From NCBI GenBank assembly GCA_937974415.1, contig CALJXB010000374.1, forward strand, positions 1 through 13,978: 13,978 bases of DNA, written 5' to 3'. This document shows positions 1 to 6,773 of the stretch, one piece after another (the first letter of the stretch is position 1; each line of letters starts with the position of its first letter). This stretch comes from an uncultured Kiloniellales bacterium (GTDB lineage Bacteria; Pseudomonadota; Alphaproteobacteria; Kiloniellales; JAKSDN01). The notes under the pieces are model-generated. The model worked only from the letters and a program-made list of their open reading frames with translations, was not told where the DNA came from and searched no databases. Made by a program: the position numbers and the translations under genes.

Positions 1-1
1 G

Positions 2-355
2 ACGACGGCCACGCGCCTGTCAGCCGAGGCCCTCAACGGTTTCCTGCCGGAGCGCTTTCCCCTGGTGACCTACATGCGCGACCGCCCGATCCCGCCGCCG
101 GACGCCCGGGTCCTGGCCGAAGACGAGGCCGGCCGGCCGGCTCTCTTCCAGGTCCGCGGCAATTGTCTCGGCTTTGCCGGCCACCCCGGCGCCAAGCTCG
201 GCATGGCGGAGGACCTCATCATGGAGTTCGACGAGACACCTGAAAACCCCGGCCCGGCGCTCGAGGCCTTGCGCACCAGACAGCCCGAGATCGAAGACGC
301 CCTGGTTCCCATCATGACCGGCCTCGTCCAGGTCACCGGTCTCATGCGGGCCTGA
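2..355 (+). CDS. gat: Class I glutamine amidotransferase-like protein, C-terminal part (partial, 5' end outside window)
   Basis: The reading frame is open from base 2 to the TGA at 353-355 with no internal stop, so this is the last 117 codons of a gene that starts upstream. The visible part resembles the second half of a class I glutamine amidotransferase (GMP-synthase/anthranilate-synthase-II fold). A stretch reading ARVLAEDEAGRPALFQV is followed by CLGFAGHPGAK, which lies where the family has its catalytic His in a [QG]-F-H-P-E-type motif. The His-Pro is kept, but the usual Glu is Gly. The nucleophile Cys would be upstream and cannot be seen. In known sHdr gene clusters a gene called gat lies among the lipoate-assembly genes (lipS1, lipS2, lipT, sLpl), which fits the sHdr-lbpA operon that follows 188 bases later. 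The family call is moderate, and the pathway link is inferred from position. Confidence 0.6.
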   Translation, partial: TTATRLSAEALNGFLPERFPLVTYMRDRPIPPPDARVLAEDEAGRPALFQVRGNCLGFAGHPGAKLGMAEDLIMEFDETPENPGPALEALRTRQPEIEDALVPIMTGLVQVTGLMRA

Positions 356-357
356 TC

Positions 358-390
358 GGGGTTTCGAAAGGGGCGGAACCGAAAAACCCC
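358..390. repeat. Inverted repeat after gat
   Basis: GGGGTTT (358-364) is the exact reverse complement of AAACCCC (384-390), with a 19-base loop. It begins three bases after the gat stop codon. No run of T follows on the + strand, so it is only a weak candidate for a transcript end or 3' stabilising hairpin. Confidence 0.3.
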
Positions 391-401
391 AAGCCCGGAA
401 G

Positions 402-480
402 GGACAACATATTCGATTTTAATAATCTATTTTTCTATAATCTTTTTGTTGCGAATATATCCTGGTGGGATATCATTGGC
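402..480 (+). promoter_or_regulatory. AT-rich promoter/operator region of the dsrE-shdr-lbpA operon
   Basis: This short AT-rich block stands out from the surrounding GC-rich sequence. It contains a perfect -10 hexamer TATAAT (436-441), though the matching -35 region is poor. A second possible -10, TATCAT (471-476), lies 18 bases after TTGTTG (447-452). ATATTCG (409-415) and its exact reverse complement CGAATAT (452-458) flank the first -10. ATATCC (457-462) and GGATAT (468-473) form a second dyad with a 5-base loop. AT-rich dyads that overlap the promoter are typical operators for ArsR-family repressors, and one such gene is at 8844-9161. That this repressor binds here is an inference. Confidence 0.5.
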
Positions 481-543
481 TTGGCCGCGAGGGCCGCCTT
501 GACGATCCGCAAACGACTCCTTGGTCGCACTAGGGGAAGCACG

Positions 544-924
544 ATGGCGGACAAAATGCTCATCATCATGGCCAATACCGACCCCCGAAACGTCGAGGAG
601 CTGGGCGCGCCGATCTTTCAGGCATCGGTCGCCGCGGCGATGGAGTACGACGTCGAGGTGGTGTGCACGGCCACGGCCGGCCGTCTGATGAAGAAGGGCG
701 TCGCGGAGACCCTCTTCGTCAAGGAAGGCTCGCCCAAGTCGGTCTACGACTTCATCAAGGACGCCCATGAAGCCGGCGTCAAGTTCTACTGCTGCTCGCC
801 CAATCTCGACCTCTTCGACATGTCCAAGGAGGACCTTATCCCCGAGTGCGAGGGGATCGTCGGAGGCGCTTACTTGATCGAGCAGGTCATGGAAGATGAC
901 GACACTCGGGTGCTCACCTACTAG
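544..924 (+). CDS. dsrE3C: DsrE-family sulfurtransferase (DsrE3C-like)
   Basis: This is a 126-residue cytoplasmic protein of the DsrE/TusD/YchN fold. In sHdr-containing bacteria such proteins pass sulfane sulfur, with TusA, to the sHdr-LbpA machinery. The start ATG at 544 follows GGGGA (533-537) by 6 bases; an in-frame upstream extension to 481 has no ribosome binding site. The N-terminus reads MADKMLIIMANTDP, a typical first beta strand and nucleotide-fold-like loop. A conserved-looking adjacent cysteine pair sits at residues 83-84 in KFYCCSPNLDLF, with further Cys at 41 and 102. From memory, the sHdr-linked DsrE3C type also carries Cys83/Cys84, which supports this subtype. It is the first gene of the operon, 38 bases before the chosen shdrC1 start. 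No tusA or rhodanese gene is seen in the window, so the partner sulfurtransferase must be elsewhere. The fold call is strong, the subtype moderate. Confidence 0.82.
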   Translation: MADKMLIIMANTDPRNVEELGAPIFQASVAAAMEYDVEVVCTATAGRLMKKGVAETLFVKEGSPKSVYDFIKDAHEAGVKFYCCSPNLDLFDMSKEDLIPECEGIVGGAYLIEQVMEDDDTRVLTY

Positions 925-962
925 CGCGCGCAATGGGTCGCCCAACCGCCTTGGATGAGGTT

Positions 963-1727
963 ATGAGTCAGGCAGCCACGACGCGAGTCCAACACACCAT
1001 CGGAGATCCCCTTTCGGACGACCCGGTGGTGAGCCGGGACACCCTGGAAGAGATCTTCTCGGACATTCAGGCGGACCTGCGCTACGACCACGAGCTCAAC
1101 GGCTGTCTCAACTGCGGCATCTGCACGGCGACCTGCCCGGCGGCCCATTACTATGATTTCAGCCCGCGGGAGATCGTCCAGCTGCTCTGGACCGAGAACC
1201 TGGAAGGCATCTACGACGCCATGCAGGAGAAGATCTGGGCCTGCGCCCAGTGCTACACCTGCGCGGCGCGCTGCCCCTTCGGGAACTCGCCTGGCGGCCT
1301 GGTCATGCTGATGCGCGAGACCGCCATCAAGCACGGCCTGCAGTCGGCCAAGGATGTCCTGCGCCCCTTCAGCCGGGTGCTGCTGAAGGTGATTTCGACG
1401 GGCAACCAGGTCTCGCCCGACATGATCAAGCCCGACCACTTCGCCGACTGGGGCCCCAACATCTCCAAGGTCGAGGCGCCGTTGAAGGTCCTGCGCCAGG
1501 CGATTCCCGTGCCCACACTCAACACCACGGAAACCTCCTGGGAGGTCAACCTCAAGACCTCGATCGAGCTCTACACGATCTGGGAGATGACCGGCGTTCT
1601 CGACCAGCTGGAAACCATCGACGAGAACCTCTTCGACGTAATCACCGACATCATGGACGAGAAGCGCGAGGACTGGGAAGACTGGCTCGAAGAGCAGGAC
1701 GAGGCCGACGAAGACGACGAGGACTAG
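963..1727 (+). CDS. shdrC1: sHdr complex subunit C1, two [4Fe-4S] electron-transfer protein
   Basis: This is a 254-residue HdrC-like subunit that carries electrons between ShdrB1 and the FAD subunit ShdrA. Two classical CxxCxxCxxxCP motifs bind two [4Fe-4S] clusters: Cys48, 51, 54, 58 (CLNCGICTATCP) and Cys94, 97, 100, 104 (CAQCYTCAARCP). The spacing of about 46 residues between them is usual for HdrC. The C-terminus ends in a strongly acidic tail (EDWLEEQDEADEDDED), a possible docking or solubility segment. The ATG at 963 follows GGATGAGG (953-960). An in-frame ATG at 933 would add ten residues but has no ribosome binding site, so the exact start is uncertain. The ShdrB1 start lies 40 bases downstream. 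Identity rests on the motifs plus the C1-B1-A-H-C2-B2 order, which is diagnostic of sHdr rather than methanogen Hdr or a succinate dehydrogenase-type protein. Confidence 0.9.
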   Translation: MSQAATTRVQHTIGDPLSDDPVVSRDTLEEIFSDIQADLRYDHELNGCLNCGICTATCPAAHYYDFSPREIVQLLWTENLEGIYDAMQEKIWACAQCYTCAARCPFGNSPGGLVMLMRETAIKHGLQSAKDVLRPFSRVLLKVISTGNQVSPDMIKPDHFADWGPNISKVEAPLKVLRQAIPVPTLNTTETSWEVNLKTSIELYTIWEMTGVLDQLETIDENLFDVITDIMDEKREDWEDWLEEQDEADEDDED

Positions 1728-1767
1728 CGGAGCTTTGCCCTCCCCTGGTCCAGGCAAGGAGACGGAC

Positions 1768-3117
1768 ATGACCACAGGTAACGGCGAGCGCTTCACCGGG
1801 CACGGCGCGGACTGGGCGGACTCCGGTCTGAGCCCCGACGACGCCCGCCAGGCCACCGCCTGGGTGGAACAGCGGATCGACCGGCGCTCGATGCTGACCA
1901 ACAAGGCGCGCGTTGAGGACGTGCGCGACATCATGTGGCAGCTCGAGAAGGACGGCGAGATCGTCGTTCACCGCATCACCGACGAGCAGGAACCGGTCAC
2001 GGCGAAGACGCTCTACGGCTGGGACAAGCGCATCCCGACGCGCCGCCTCTGGCACCACAAGTCGTGCGGTCAGTGCGGCAACATCCCGGGCTATCCGGCC
2101 TCGCTACTGTGGCTCATGAACAAGATGGGGGTCGAGTATCTCGACGAGACCGACCAGACCTCCTGCACCGCCTGGAACTACCATGGCTCCGGCATCGGCA
2201 ACCTGGAGAGCCTGGCGGCGGTCTTCCTGCGCAACTTCCATCAGGCCTATGTGGCGAGCAAGGCGCAGGGCCTGGACGAGGGCTACTACTATCCCCTAGT
2301 CCACTGCGGGACCTCGTTCGGGAACTACAAGGAGGTGCGCGGCTATCTGCTGCACTCGGCCGCCTTGCGCGAAAAGGTGAAGAAGATCCTGGCCAAGCTC
2401 GGGCGCCTGGTCGACGGCAAGATCCTGATCCCCGAGGAGGTCGTCCACTACTCCGAATGGCTGCACGTGGTGCGCCGGCGGATCCGCGAGCTGCAGGAGA
2501 TCGACTGCAGCGAGCTGCGCGCCACCGTCCACCCGGCCTGCCACGTCTACAAGATGGTGCCGGAGGACGCGATCTACGACGACGAGATCCTCGACGGCGA
2601 GCGCGTTGCCGTCTCGACCGGCCTGCTGCAGGAGCTGGGCGCCCAGGTGATCGACTATTCGACCTGGTACGACTGCTGTGGCTTCGGCTTCCGCCACATC
2701 ATCTCGGAACGGGAGTTTACCCGCTCCTTCGCCATCGACCGCAAGGTGCGCGTCGCCGTCGAGGAGGCCAAGGCCGACATCATGATCGGCCACGACACCG
2801 GCTGCATCACGACCCTCGACAAGAACCAGTGGATCAGCAGGGCCGGCGACCGGCCGGTGGAATTGCCGATCCTCGCCGACTGCCAGTTCGCCGCCCTGGT
2901 CTGCGGCGCCCATCCCTACAAGATCGTCCAGTCCCACTGGCACGCCTCGCCCATCGAGGGCCTGATGGAGAAGCTGGGCATCGACTGGCGGGCGCGGAAG
3001 GCCGAATTCGAGGCCTATCTCAAGGACGTCGAGGCGGGCAAGGCGGAGACCCTCTACGACCCGCGCCTCATGATCACCTCCGGCCCGGGCTATAAGCCCG
3101 TCGGTCGGGACCGATGA
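1768..3117 (+). CDS. shdrB1: sHdr complex subunit B1, HdrB-like with altered cysteine-rich (CCG) domains
   Basis: This is a 449-residue HdrB-like subunit, longer than typical HdrB (about 300). In heterodisulfide reductases HdrB holds the catalytic noncubane Fe-S clusters. The start ATG at 1768 follows AAGGAG (1756-1761) by 6 bases; an in-frame TTG at 1735 was rejected. Numbered from this ATG, the first cysteine region has Cys100 and Cys103 (SCGQCGNIPGYP), a single Cys133 where CC is usual (TSCTAWNY), and Cys180 with Ser where CxxC is usual (HCGTSFGNY). The second has Cys258 (HPACHVY), Cys303-Cys304 (YDCCGFGFR) and Cys346 in TGCITT, where the last Cys of CxxC is Thr. Neither set fully matches the consensus, unlike ShdrB2. 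The stop overlaps the shdrA start as ATGA (3114-3117), indicating translational coupling. Identity is strong; the cluster type it binds is open. Confidence 0.9.
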   Translation: MTTGNGERFTGHGADWADSGLSPDDARQATAWVEQRIDRRSMLTNKARVEDVRDIMWQLEKDGEIVVHRITDEQEPVTAKTLYGWDKRIPTRRLWHHKSCGQCGNIPGYPASLLWLMNKMGVEYLDETDQTSCTAWNYHGSGIGNLESLAAVFLRNFHQAYVASKAQGLDEGYYYPLVHCGTSFGNYKEVRGYLLHSAALREKVKKILAKLGRLVDGKILIPEEVVHYSEWLHVVRRRIRELQEIDCSELRATVHPACHVYKMVPEDAIYDDEILDGERVAVSTGLLQELGAQVIDYSTWYDCCGFGFRHIISEREFTRSFAIDRKVRVAVEEAKADIMIGHDTGCITTLDKNQWISRAGDRPVELPILADCQFAALVCGAHPYKIVQSHWHASPIEGLMEKLGIDWRARKAEFEAYLKDVEAGKAETLYDPRLMITSGPGYKPVGRDR

Positions 3118-4163
3118 CCAAGCCGACCCTCATCGTCGGCGGCGGCCCGGCTGGCCTCTCGGCCGCTCACGCCCTCGGCTCCCTGGGCCAACCCACGGTG
3201 CTGGTCGAGAAGGAAGACCGGCTTGGCGGCGCGCCGATCCTTTCCGGCTACGCCAAGCTGGTGCCCTCGGGCGAGTGGGCCAAGGACGCCATCGGCGGCA
3301 TGGTCGGCCGGGTAGAGGCCCTGCCCCAGGTCGAGCGCCGTTTGGGAACCACCGTCAAGTCGTTTGCCGGCGATCCGGGTGGCTTCACGGCCAGCCTGTC
3401 GGACGGCACGGACCTGGAGGTCGCCTCGGCGATCCTCTGCACCGGCTTCACCCATTTCGATCCGGTGAACAAGCCGGAATGGGGCTTCGGGCTGTTCGAG
3501 GACGTGGTCACCACCACCCAGGTCGAGCAGATGATATCGTCAGGCCAGGGCGTGCGCTGCCCGTCGGACGGGCGCGCGCCCAAACGCGTGGCGATCTTGC
3601 TGTGCGTCGGCTCGCGCGACCGCCAAATCGGCCGCGAGTGGTGCTCCAAAGTATGCTGTACCGTGTCCTGCAACCTTGCCATGGAGATTCGCGAAGAGCT
3701 GTCGGACTGTCATGTCTACATCTACTACATGGATATCCGGACCTACGGCCTTTACGAAGACCTCTACTACTGGCGCAGCCAGGAGGAGTTCAAGGTCAAG
3801 TACATCAAGGCGCGCATCGCGGAGGTCACGTCCGACGGCGAAAAGCTGATCGTCAAGGGCGAAGACACGCTCGTCAAACGTCCGATCACCATTCCCTTCG
3901 ACATGGTGGTGCATGCCATCGGCATGGATCCCAATGTGGACAACATGCTGCTCGCTTCGATCTTCGACGTCGAGCTGCAGAAGCACGGCCACATCGCCCG
4001 CATCAGTCCCTACGAGCAGATGGCGGCGACGTCGCGGCCCGGCGTCTATGTGGCCGGTGCGGCCACTGGGCCGGAGACCATCGACGACTCCATCGCCCAG
4101 GGCCAGGCCGCGGCCATGGCCGCCCTCGCCGAGGGGCGCAGCTTCAGCGCCGCGGCGGAGTAG
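3114..4163 (+). CDS. shdrA: sHdr complex subunit A, FAD-binding HdrA-like protein
   Basis: This is a 349-residue FAD and Fe-S subunit, the electron hub of the complex. Residues 6-33 form a Rossmann dinucleotide-binding unit (LIVGGGPAGLSAA, then VLVEKEDRLGG). A second FAD-contact motif is at 310-334 (GVYVAGAATGPETIDDSIAQ). In between, CVGSRDRQ (Cys164) and CSKVCCTVSC (Cys177, 181, 182, 186) form the HdrA-type cysteine motif for a [4Fe-4S] cluster. Methanogen HdrA is about 650 residues, with added ferredoxin domains and a thioredoxin reductase-like insert. This protein lacks these, as is known for the sHdr-type HdrA. Its ATG overlaps the shdrB1 stop by four bases. Electron bifurcation is not expected from the short architecture; NAD as the final acceptor has been proposed for sHdr but is not shown by this sequence. 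Confidence 0.93.
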   Translation: MTKPTLIVGGGPAGLSAAHALGSLGQPTVLVEKEDRLGGAPILSGYAKLVPSGEWAKDAIGGMVGRVEALPQVERRLGTTVKSFAGDPGGFTASLSDGTDLEVASAILCTGFTHFDPVNKPEWGFGLFEDVVTTTQVEQMISSGQGVRCPSDGRAPKRVAILLCVGSRDRQIGREWCSKVCCTVSCNLAMEIREELSDCHVYIYYMDIRTYGLYEDLYYWRSQEEFKVKYIKARIAEVTSDGEKLIVKGEDTLVKRPITIPFDMVVHAIGMDPNVDNMLLASIFDVELQKHGHIARISPYEQMAATSRPGVYVAGAATGPETIDDSIAQGQAAAMAALAEGRSFSAAAE

Positions 4164-4181
4164 GCCGGGGTGGCTTTTCTC

Positions 4182-5057
4182 ATGACGATGCCTGGCCAAG
4201 CCACCGCGCCTCCAGCGGATGACTTGCCGGTGCTCGATTTGAGCGGACCGGCCTTGCGGGCCGCCCTTGAAAAGCTGGTGACGGGCAGCGAGCCGCATGG
4301 TGGGGTGGAGCGCTACGCCGAGGCCCTCGAACTCAAGACAAGGCTGTTTCGCAGCGCCCTGGCATGGCAGTCATTACCGGCCCTGGAGGCGGAGGTTTTC
4401 GGGCGCATTTGCGCCTTCGTCGCGCCGGCGCGCCGTCGGGTCGCGCCCTATCTCAGCGGCGGCGGTTTCACGGACATCCGCGAGGCCGTCGTGGAGTTGA
4501 CCCGGGAATTGGCGGATACCAGCCTCGCCGACCAGCGTTTGGCGCGCTTTTGCGCCCGCTTTCCCGGAGACCGGCAGCACCGCTGGATGAGAGACCTCGC
4601 AGCGGAAATCCTTCATTACCTGGACCCCGAACGCTATCCCCTGATGTGCCGCTGGGTCTGGGACGCCGGCAGCAACACCGGTGCGCTGCGCGAGATCTGG
4701 TACGGCGAGCGGATCGACGAGATGACCATCGAGGTTGGCGACGACTATGCGGCCTTCGTCGCCCTGCGCCGGGAGCTCAGCCAATTCCTCAACGACAACG
4801 GGGTGTTTCGCGGCACCCTCTACTATGTCGATCTCTTGCTGGCGCAAGTCTATGCCGACTACATCTGCGACCGCGGCGGCACCTATCTGCGCGCGGACTT
4901 CTCGGCGCCGGAGGATCCCATGCAGTTCGTCCGGCGCCTCTTGGGCCTCGACGGCGTCAATGCCGAGACCGGCCGCCTGCGGCTCAAGACAGGCGATGGC
5001 GGATCGGTGCAATTGAGCGAGGCGCAGCTGCTCTCCCTGGCCGAGGGGAAGGCCTGA
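4182..5057 (+). CDS. shdrH: sHdr-associated conserved protein of unknown function (ShdrH)
   Basis: This is a 291-residue protein in the position always held by the 'hyp' gene of sHdr clusters, between shdrA and shdrC2. I recognise no enzymatic motif. It looks soluble and mostly helical, with no signal peptide or membrane segment. Its cysteines are scattered singly (FGRICAF, ARFCARF, PLMCRW, DYICDR) and form no Fe-S motif. Aromatic-rich stretches such as CRWVWDAGSNTGALREIWYG and GTLYYVDLLLAQVYADY are the most distinctive segments. The ATG at 4182 follows GGGGTGG (4167-4173) by 8 bases; a GTG at 4170 and an ATG at 4188 are alternatives. The stop TGA overlaps the next start as TGATG (5055-5059), so it is probably made in step with ShdrC2. 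A structural or assembly role in the sHdr complex is plausible but unproven. Confidence 0.85.
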   Translation: MTMPGQATAPPADDLPVLDLSGPALRAALEKLVTGSEPHGGVERYAEALELKTRLFRSALAWQSLPALEAEVFGRICAFVAPARRRVAPYLSGGGFTDIREAVVELTRELADTSLADQRLARFCARFPGDRQHRWMRDLAAEILHYLDPERYPLMCRWVWDAGSNTGALREIWYGERIDEMTIEVGDDYAAFVALRRELSQFLNDNGVFRGTLYYVDLLLAQVYADYICDRGGTYLRADFSAPEDPMQFVRRLLGLDGVNAETGRLRLKTGDGGSVQLSEAQLLSLAEGKA

Positions 5058-5833
5058 TGCCGATCCACGAGAAATCCCTGATTCGCCCGGAAAACCTCGA
5101 AACCCATGAGAGCCTGGTGCTCGACGACGTGGATGTGTCGGGCCACTGGAGCACTTTCATCTCGCCGCGCGTCGTCACCGACTACAACGAGGCGCTCGAA
5201 GACGAGATCGCAGCCCTGCCGGGGGGGCAGAACATACACCGCTGCTGGCAGTGCGGCTCCTGCACCAACGCCTGCACGGTGAACGCCCTCAACCCCGACT
5301 TCAATCCCCGCTTCTGGATCTATCTAGTGCGCATGGGAATGGAAGAGGAGCTACTGCGCGACAAGGAGATCATTTGGCAGTGCGTCTCCTGCCACAAGTG
5401 CACCACCGTCTGCCCGCGCGACGTCGAGCCCGAGGGCGTCATGAAGGCCATGGCCCACTGGCTGGAGCTGAAAGGCCATCAGGCGACGTCGCCGTCCAGC
5501 CACTTCGACGATGTCTTTTCCGAACAGGTGATCGAGACCGGAAAGATCGAGGAAGGCCGCATCGTCCGCGATTTCTTCCGCCGCACCGGCCAGCCGCTGA
5601 TGCAGGATTGGCTGGTCGAAATGATCAAGCGCCTGATCCGCCACCTGCCGGTCACGCTGCTGGCGCGCATGGGGCTGGCCACCCTGGTGCGGCCGCGCAC
5701 CCGGGCCTGGGGCCCGGCCCGCGCGGCGATCCAGGACTACGTGGCCGAAGAGCGGGTCCGGCAGCGCGCAGCCCTGGGGCTGGACGGCGAGCCCGGGTCT
5801 GCACGTCCCGGCCTGCCGGACGCAGCCGAGTAA
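5057..5833 (+). CDS. shdrC2: sHdr complex subunit C2, two [4Fe-4S] electron-transfer protein
   Basis: This is a 258-residue HdrC-like subunit, the paralogue of ShdrC1 and the expected partner of ShdrB2. Two cysteine motifs bind two [4Fe-4S] clusters: Cys63, 66, 69, 73 (CWQCGSCTNACTV, without the usual Pro after the last Cys) and Cys109, 112, 115, 119 (CVSCHKCTTVCPR). The start ATG overlaps the preceding stop (TGATG at 5055-5059). A purine-rich GAGGGGAAGG (5043-5052) lies just upstream as ribosome binding site. The same frame is open far upstream inside shdrH, but the overlap, the binding site and the family length favour 5057. The C-terminal third is basic and Arg/Ala/Gly-rich with a helical segment (LIRHLPVTLLARMGLATLV) that could contact a partner or the membrane surface. 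ShdrB2 starts 13 bases after the stop. Confidence 0.93.
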   Translation: MPIHEKSLIRPENLETHESLVLDDVDVSGHWSTFISPRVVTDYNEALEDEIAALPGGQNIHRCWQCGSCTNACTVNALNPDFNPRFWIYLVRMGMEEELLRDKEIIWQCVSCHKCTTVCPRDVEPEGVMKAMAHWLELKGHQATSPSSHFDDVFSEQVIETGKIEEGRIVRDFFRRTGQPLMQDWLVEMIKRLIRHLPVTLLARMGLATLVRPRTRAWGPARAAIQDYVAEERVRQRAALGLDGEPGSARPGLPDAAE

Positions 5834-5846
5834 CGGAGACGGTCTC

Positions 5847-6773
5847 ATGGATCAGAAGTATCGCAGAGTGGCCTACTACCCCGGCTGCGCCCTGGAGGGC
5901 TCGGGTCACGCCTACAACCGCTCGACCAAGGCCGTCGGCAAGGCGCTCGGCCTCGACCTGGTGGAGGTGAAGAACTGGAACTGCTGCGGGGCGATGGAGG
6001 TCAAGAACATCGACCCCAAGCTTCAGACCTATCTCTCCTCGCGGGTCATGTCGATCGCCGCCAACGACATGGGTTTCGACACGGTGATGGCGCCGTGCAA
6101 CGGCTGCTACCACAACCTCAAGAAGGCCGAACACGACCTGGGCCAGGACCCGGAGTCTCGCGCCGTGGCCGAGCGGCTGTCGAGCAAGGCCGGCCACAAG
6201 ACCTACGAAGCCGGCCAGATCGAGACGATTCACGCCCTCGACTGGATCAAGGACGCGATCGGCGAGGACGGCATCCGGACGCGGGTCAAGAACAGCCTGG
6301 CGGGCCTCAAGATCGCCAACTACTACGGCTGCATGTACACTCGTCCGCGGCACATCTTTCCGGAGAAGGACCAGGGCGCAGACAGCGAGTCGACCTCCGA
6401 CCCCCATTTCATGGACGACATCCTGGCGGCGGCCGGGGCCGAGATCGTCTCCTTTCCCCTCAAGACGGCCTGCTGCGGGGGCGCACACACGCTCTCCGAT
6501 TCCGATACCTCGACCAAGCTCGTGCTCAACATCCTGAAGGCCGCCGAACTGGCCGGGGCCGACGTGATCGCCACGGAATGCCCGACCTGCCACTCCGGCC
6601 TGGAAATGCACCAGATCCGGGCCGAAAAGGTGTTCGGCGAGCGCACCGGCGTGAAGATCCTCTACTTCACCCAGCTTCTGGGCCTGGCCCTCGGCCTGAC
6701 GCCGCGCAAGGTGGGCGTCCAGGAAAACATTTCGGACCCCATGGAGCTGCTGAAGGAGAAGGCGCTGGCATGA
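5847..6773 (+). CDS. shdrB2: sHdr complex subunit B2, catalytic HdrB-like protein with two full CCG domains
   Basis: This is a 308-residue HdrB-like subunit of normal family length. Both cysteine-rich domains fit the C-x(31-39)-CC-x(35-36)-C-x2-C type closely. The first has Cys14, Cys46-Cys47 and Cys84/Cys87, giving spacings of 31, 36 and 2. The second has Cys162, Cys209-Cys210 and Cys245/Cys248, giving 46, 34 and 2; the first of these gaps is longer than consensus. In methanogen HdrB such domains bind two noncubane [4Fe-4S] clusters that cleave a disulfide. In the sHdr context this subunit is the best candidate site for chemistry on the LbpA-bound sulfur. The ATG at 5847 follows GGAGA (5835-5839) by 7 bases. 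The stop overlaps the next start as ATGA (6770-6773). Confidence in identity is high; the exact reaction is inferred from studies of the family. Confidence 0.94.
   Translation: MDQKYRRVAYYPGCALEGSGHAYNRSTKAVGKALGLDLVEVKNWNCCGAMEVKNIDPKLQTYLSSRVMSIAANDMGFDTVMAPCNGCYHNLKKAEHDLGQDPESRAVAERLSSKAGHKTYEAGQIETIHALDWIKDAIGEDGIRTRVKNSLAGLKIANYYGCMYTRPRHIFPEKDQGADSESTSDPHFMDDILAAAGAEIVSFPLKTACCGGAHTLSDSDTSTKLVLNILKAAELAGADVIATECPTCHSGLEMHQIRAEKVFGERTGVKILYFTQLLGLALGLTPRKVGVQENISDPMELLKEKALA

Noticed and set aside
1935..3095. 386-codon alternative plus-strand frame inside shdrB1
   Set aside because: The composition is Arg/Pro/Gly-rich shadow sequence. The overlapping frame carries the HdrB cysteine motifs, a good start and the ATGA coupling to shdrA.
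963..6773. Operon as a methanogen-type heterodisulfide reductase or glycolate oxidase/lactate dehydrogenase cluster
   Set aside because: The C1-B1-A-H-C2-B2 order, the short HdrA without extra ferredoxin domains, and the adjoining dsrE and lbpA are specific to the sulfur-oxidising sHdr system.
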